Positions 5,799 to 8,092 of a stretch of 8,092 bases of DNA are shown here, in pieces. The DNA comes from an uncultured bacterium. GTDB lineage: Bacteria; Actinomycetota; Actinomycetes; S36-B12. Every line of letters starts with the position of its first letter. Position 1 is the stretch's first letter. Both the position numbers and the translations under genes were made by a program. The stretch is taken from contig CAITYI010000043.1 of NCBI GenBank assembly GCA_903896585.1, positions 1 through 8,092 of the forward strand, read 5' to 3'. The notes below the pieces were generated by a model. It saw only the letters and a list, made by a program, of their open reading frames with translations, did not search any database and had not been told where the DNA came from.

Positions 5799-5810
5799 TA
5801 CACTTTCAGA
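5799..5810 (+). promoter_or_regulatory. Possible leaderless promoter -10 of the dehydrogenase gene
   Basis: TACACT (5799-5804) fits TANNNT and ends six bases before ATG 5811, the same spacing as at the 47-residue gene. No SD precedes this ATG, in line with a leaderless start. No strong -35 box was found, so the gene may also be read from the kinase/transporter transcript. Confidence 0.35.
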
Positions 5811-6851
5811 ATGTTGACCAAGGCTTATGCCGCTGCCAGTGCCGGTGCCCAACTTGAACCGATCGAGATTGAGCGCCGGGAGTTACGTCCGCACGATGTC
5901 CTGATCGACATTAAGTACGCCGGCGTTTGCCACTCTGATATTCATCAGGCGCGCGAGGAATGGGGTAAGGCAATCTTCCCCATGGTGCCGGGTCATGAAA
6001 TCACCGGCGTAGTCAGCGCAGTGGGACCAGCCGTCACAAAGTTTTCAGTTGGCGATCAAGCGGGTGTTGGCGTCTTTGTTGACACCTGCCGAACATGTGA
6101 TCACTGCACCCAGGGGTTTGAGCAATATTGCACCGGCCACGCAAGTTCCACCTACAACGGGACAGAGGCCGACAAAGTAACTCCCACTCAGGGTGGTTAC
6201 TCCCGGGCAATTGTTGTGGATGAAAATTACGCACTACATATCCCGGAGAACTTAGGACTGGATATTGCTGCGCCTTTACTCTGCGCCGGAATCACGGTGT
6301 ATTCACCGTTGCGGGAGTGGAAAGCAGGTAAAGGGAAGTCCGTCGGAGTAATTGGTCTGGGCGGATTGGGCCACATGGCTGTGAAGATTGCCCACGCCAT
6401 GGGTGCCGATGTCACCCTCATTAGCCATTCCGCAAATAAAAAAGAAGATGCCCTCCGACTTGGTGCCCAACATTTTTTGCTCTCTTCTGACAAAGATCAA
6501 ATGAAAGCCGCCAAGGATTCACTCGACATCATCATCAACACCGTCTCGGTGAACCTTGACCTCAATCACTACCTATCACTTCTCAAACTTGATGGAACAC
6601 TTGTCTTGGTCGGCCTGCCAATTGAACCGCTGTCTTTGCGAACTTTTAGTCTCACCGGTTCCCGTCGTCGACTCGCCGGGTCACAGGTCGGCAGCATTGC
6701 AGAAACCCAGGAAATGTTGGACTTCTGCGCTGAACATGGTTTCGGAGCCGACATCGAAGTAATTGATGCAGCGGAAATCAACACTGCATGGGAACGAGTG
6801 GTGAACAGCGATGTCAAGTATCGTTTTGTAATCGACGCTTCAACGCTGTAA
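5811..6851 (+). CDS. Zinc-dependent NAD(P) alcohol dehydrogenase, YahK/CAD-like
   Basis: The 346-residue enzyme is a medium-chain dehydrogenase of the cinnamyl-alcohol/YahK group, reversibly reducing aldehydes to alcohols with NADPH or NADH in the cytoplasm. Catalytic zinc ligands are Cys40 in GVCHSDIH, His62-Glu63 in PGHE and Cys158 in LLCAG. The structural zinc site has four cysteines at 93, 96, 99 and 107. The Rossmann motif GLGGLG is at 182-187, and SHSANKKEDALRLGA (205-219) is where the cofactor 2'-phosphate would sit; Ser and Lys there suggest NADPH. I chose ATG 5811 because the protein then begins MLTKAYAAA as in relatives; the upstream GTG 5751 lies inside the transporter gene. The transporter stop is 19 bases upstream. 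The 3' end overlaps the convergent gene by 38 bp. Confidence 0.92.
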   Translation: MLTKAYAAASAGAQLEPIEIERRELRPHDVLIDIKYAGVCHSDIHQAREEWGKAIFPMVPGHEITGVVSAVGPAVTKFSVGDQAGVGVFVDTCRTCDHCTQGFEQYCTGHASSTYNGTEADKVTPTQGGYSRAIVVDENYALHIPENLGLDIAAPLLCAGITVYSPLREWKAGKGKSVGVIGLGGLGHMAVKIAHAMGADVTLISHSANKKEDALRLGAQHFLLSSDKDQMKAAKDSLDIIINTVSVNLDLNHYLSLLKLDGTLVLVGLPIEPLSLRTFSLTGSRRRLAGSQVGSIAETQEMLDFCAEHGFGADIEVIDAAEINTAWERVVNSDVKYRFVIDASTL

Positions 6852-7290
6852 GTCGGTGCCGATTCCTTCGTAAAATGAGAAGGAACATGGTGTTTCCGGA
6901 AATGACGATCACCGCGAAGAGCAGCGTGATCCACCATGGGTTGAAAAACGTTAAGGGAACCCAACTAATAATTGAGATCCAGTGAACCCATTCGGCTCTG
7001 CGTAGCTCTTCCAGGTAGTGATCCAGGTCGGCTACCGTGCGCCCGGGCAGTTGGCTCTTACTTTCTCCCCCAAATGTTGCCCCCAGCTCGGGCAGTACGC
7101 GAGTTAGTTGCGCCACTCGCAGTGAGCGGAAAAAAGCTGGGCTCTCCCATGACATCTTCGCTAAAGGAAACGCATCAGAGCGCAGGTACCTAGCGCTGAC
7201 GCGCGGTGCCAGTGCTCCCACACCGATGGAAATGCCGGCAACGATCACAATGTCAATCAGGATCAGGACAACGTATTGAGTCACCGACAC
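6814..7290 (-). CDS. CrtO-family (diaponeurosporenoate acyltransferase-like) membrane protein
   Basis: The 158-residue protein resembles the glycosyl-4,4'-diaponeurosporenoate acyltransferase family. In staphylococcal staphyloxanthin synthesis that family adds a fatty acid to a glycosylated C30 carotenoid. Family features are an N-terminal membrane span (6-27), the RAEWVHW box (98-104), FFNPWW (115-120), a further span (121-140) with Asn133, and the basic tail RRNRHRL (141-147). The start is GTG 7288-7290, with a GGTGG-type weak SD upstream on the minus strand; GTG 7284 is an alternative. No other carotenoid gene is in the window, so the true substrate may be another glycolipid or a carotenoid made elsewhere. 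The TGA at 6814-6816 lies inside the convergent dehydrogenase gene. Confidence 0.7.
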   Translation of the reverse strand: MSVTQYVVLILIDIVIVAGISIGVGALAPRVSARYLRSDAFPLAKMSWESPAFFRSLRVAQLTRVLPELGATFGGESKSQLPGRTVADLDHYLEELRRAEWVHWISIISWVPLTFFNPWWITLLFAVIVISGNTMFLLILRRNRHRLTALKRRLQNDT

Positions 7291-7316
7291 CGGTCACCAC
7301 CCGTCTATTCGTGAGG

Positions 7317-7349
7317 GCCGGTGGCAAACACGCGCCAACCACCACCGGC
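7317..7349. repeat. Eight-base inverted repeat before the CrtO-like gene
   Basis: GCCGGTGG (7317-7324) and CCACCGGC (7342-7349) pair perfectly around a 17-base spacer. They lie between the 3' end of tRNA-Ser(TGA) and the start of the CrtO-like gene, both minus strand. There is no T run, so it is better seen as an operator, a transcript hairpin or a Rho-dependent end than as an intrinsic terminator. Confidence 0.4.
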
Positions 7350-7400
7350 TCCACAACGACACCTAACCACCGCAAGGCCACTTCAAGAAATGACCCAACG

Positions 7401-7485
7401 CGGCGAGGGAGGGATTTGAACCCCCGGAGAGTTTCCCCTCGGGCGCTTTCAAGGCGCCTGCATTCGGCCGCTCTGCCACCTCGCC
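7401..7485 (-). tRNA. tRNA-Ser(TGA)
   Basis: The minus strand shows a class II tRNA of 85 bases with acceptor stem GGCGAGG/CCTCGCC and discriminator G. The anticodon stem GGCGC/GCGCC surrounds the loop CTTGAAA (anticodon TGA, reading UCN, mainly UCA and UCG), a long variable arm GAGGGGAAACTCTCC follows, and the T-loop is TTCAAAT. The CCA end is not encoded (the next bases are CGT), unlike in the other two tRNA genes of the window. Confidence 0.97.
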
Positions 7486-7498
7486 ATGGACTCCCTCT

Positions 7499-7535
7499 GA
7501 CATACCCAGCTAGACATATCCAGCTAGACATATCC
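7499..7535 (+). repeat. 14-bp tandem repeat, about 2.6 copies
   Basis: The unit GACATATCCAGCTA occurs at 7513-7526, with one substitution at 7499-7512 and as a nine-base partial copy at 7527-7535. It lies between the 5' end of tRNA-Ser(TGA), transcribed leftwards, and the secreted-protein gene, transcribed rightwards. It could be a regulator binding array for either side or a slippage product; there is no coding frame over it. Confidence 0.7.
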
Positions 7536-7649
7536 GAGATTGTCCGGCGCTAACCGTATCTGACCCGATAAAAACTTTCCAAATGCTGCATCCAAACGGC
7601 CCCTCTCGACAGTAATGGGGGTACGAGCACCATTCACGAGATCCAATAT

Positions 7650-7663
7650 TGAAGGAGAACCAC
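7650..7663 (+). promoter_or_regulatory. Strong SD of the DUF4397 gene
   Basis: GAAGGAGAA (7651-7658 core AAGGAG) lies about seven bases before ATG 7664 and fixes that start. The 110 bases between it and the tandem repeat contain no frame. A convincing promoter pair could not be identified there. Confidence 0.75.
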
Positions 7664-8092
7664 ATGAAATCTCAGAAAACTGTACGAACGGTAGGTCGCC
7701 GGTCGGCCATTGTCGCGGGAGCACTACTTGTTCCTGCCGGTTTATTTGCCGCACCAGCAATGGCCGCTGAGGATGCAACCGTCTCGGTTCTGCACGCAAT
7801 CCCCGAGGGTTCAGGTGCCGATATCGTCGACGTGTATGCGGGCGATGCCCTGCTGATCGACAACTTCACGCCAGGCTCCCTCGAGACACTGACCGTGCCT
7901 GCGGGTTCCTATGACCTCGGTGTTTACGCAGATGGCGCGACCCCCGCAGACAGCGATGCAGTCCTGTCCGCAATGGGTGTCGAGGTGCCAGCAGGCGCCA
8001 ATGCCACCGTGACCGCGAACCTGGACGCTGAGGGCAACCCAGCGCTCAATGTGTACGTCAATGACATCAGTGAAGTTGCTGCCGGCGATGCG
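7664..8092 (+). CDS. Secreted DUF4397-domain protein (3' end missing)
   Basis: The open frame starts at ATG 7664 behind a strong SD and runs off the window end after 143 residues with no stop. It opens with a signal peptide: basic MKSQKTVRTVGRRS, hydrophobic AIVAGALLVPAGLFAAP, and a likely cut after AMA or AMAA near residues 34-35. The mature part matches the DUF4397 domain pattern in VSVLHAIPEG, ADIVDVYAGD, a hydrophobic strand with LTVPAGSYDLGVYADG and VEVPAGANATVTANLD, ending around ALNVYVND. This domain is a beta-rich extracellular fold of unknown function that is common in exported actinobacterial and bacteroidete proteins, often with a C-terminal anchor. The sequence is rich in Ala, Asp and Gly and acidic, suiting a cell-surface or secreted protein. 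Whether an anchor or sorting signal follows cannot be seen. Confidence 0.85.
   Translation, partial: MKSQKTVRTVGRRSAIVAGALLVPAGLFAAPAMAAEDATVSVLHAIPEGSGADIVDVYAGDALLIDNFTPGSLETLTVPAGSYDLGVYADGATPADSDAVLSAMGVEVPAGANATVTANLDAEGNPALNVYVNDISEVAAGDA

Noticed and set aside
5751..5810. Upstream GTG start for the dehydrogenase (20 extra residues)
   Set aside because: It lies within the EamA gene, has no SD, and family members begin at the residue coded by ATG 5811.
7499..7535. CRISPR-like array
   Set aside because: Units are 14 bases, directly adjacent without spacers, and no cas genes are present.

Overview
The window looks like chromosomal DNA of an actinobacterium (Actinomycetota) of moderate GC. 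The signs are an SPR-type SD only at some genes, -10 boxes placed so close to ATG that leaderless mRNAs are likely, a polyphosphate-glucokinase-like ROK kinase, a DUF4397 exported protein, and tRNA-Arg(ACG)/tRNA-Ser genes of bacterial type. I cannot name a genus. Hand counts of single 60-base lines show uneven composition: about 47% GC at 841-900, 60-68% in 1321-1980, 52% at 4381-4440 and 43% at 6421-6480. The ligase and exporter genes (about 1090-3630) are therefore clearly richer in GC than the rest.

Left part (1-3750). A small 47-residue gene (148-291) with a leaderless-type promoter is followed by a decayed copy of the 3' half of tRNA-Arg (336-380). The intact tRNA-Arg(ACG) lies at 3674-3749 in the same orientation. 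The two copies match at 40 of 45 positions and bracket about 3.3 kb holding a C-terminally shortened histidine phosphatase (542-1015), a 25-residue micro-ORF (1015-1092), a GCS2/YbdK-type carboxylate-amine ligase (1089-2186) and a 14-TM-type MFS exporter (2183-3628). This is the architecture of a genomic island inserted into the 3' end of a tRNA gene, without an integrase. The four reading frames form an unbroken chain of stop/start overlaps (TGATG, GTGA, GTGA), so they look like one translationally coupled unit. My inference is a pathway that makes a gamma-glutamyl-type or similar amide conjugate and exports it. The substrate cannot be read from sequence.

Middle part (3861-6851). tRNA-Ser(GCT) and tRNA-Arg(ACG) are on the minus strand. 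Divergent from them is a likely operon of a ROK-family sugar kinase, an EamA/DMT 10-TM transporter (TAATG overlap) and a zinc alcohol dehydrogenase of the YahK/cinnamyl-alcohol type, which may also have its own leaderless promoter.

Right part (6814-8092). A minus-strand gene of the CrtO family (glycosyl-4,4'-diaponeurosporenoate acyltransferase-like membrane protein) overlaps the 3' end of the dehydrogenase gene by 38 bp. Then follow tRNA-Ser(TGA) on the minus strand, a 14-bp tandem repeat, and the start of a secreted DUF4397 protein that runs off the window end.
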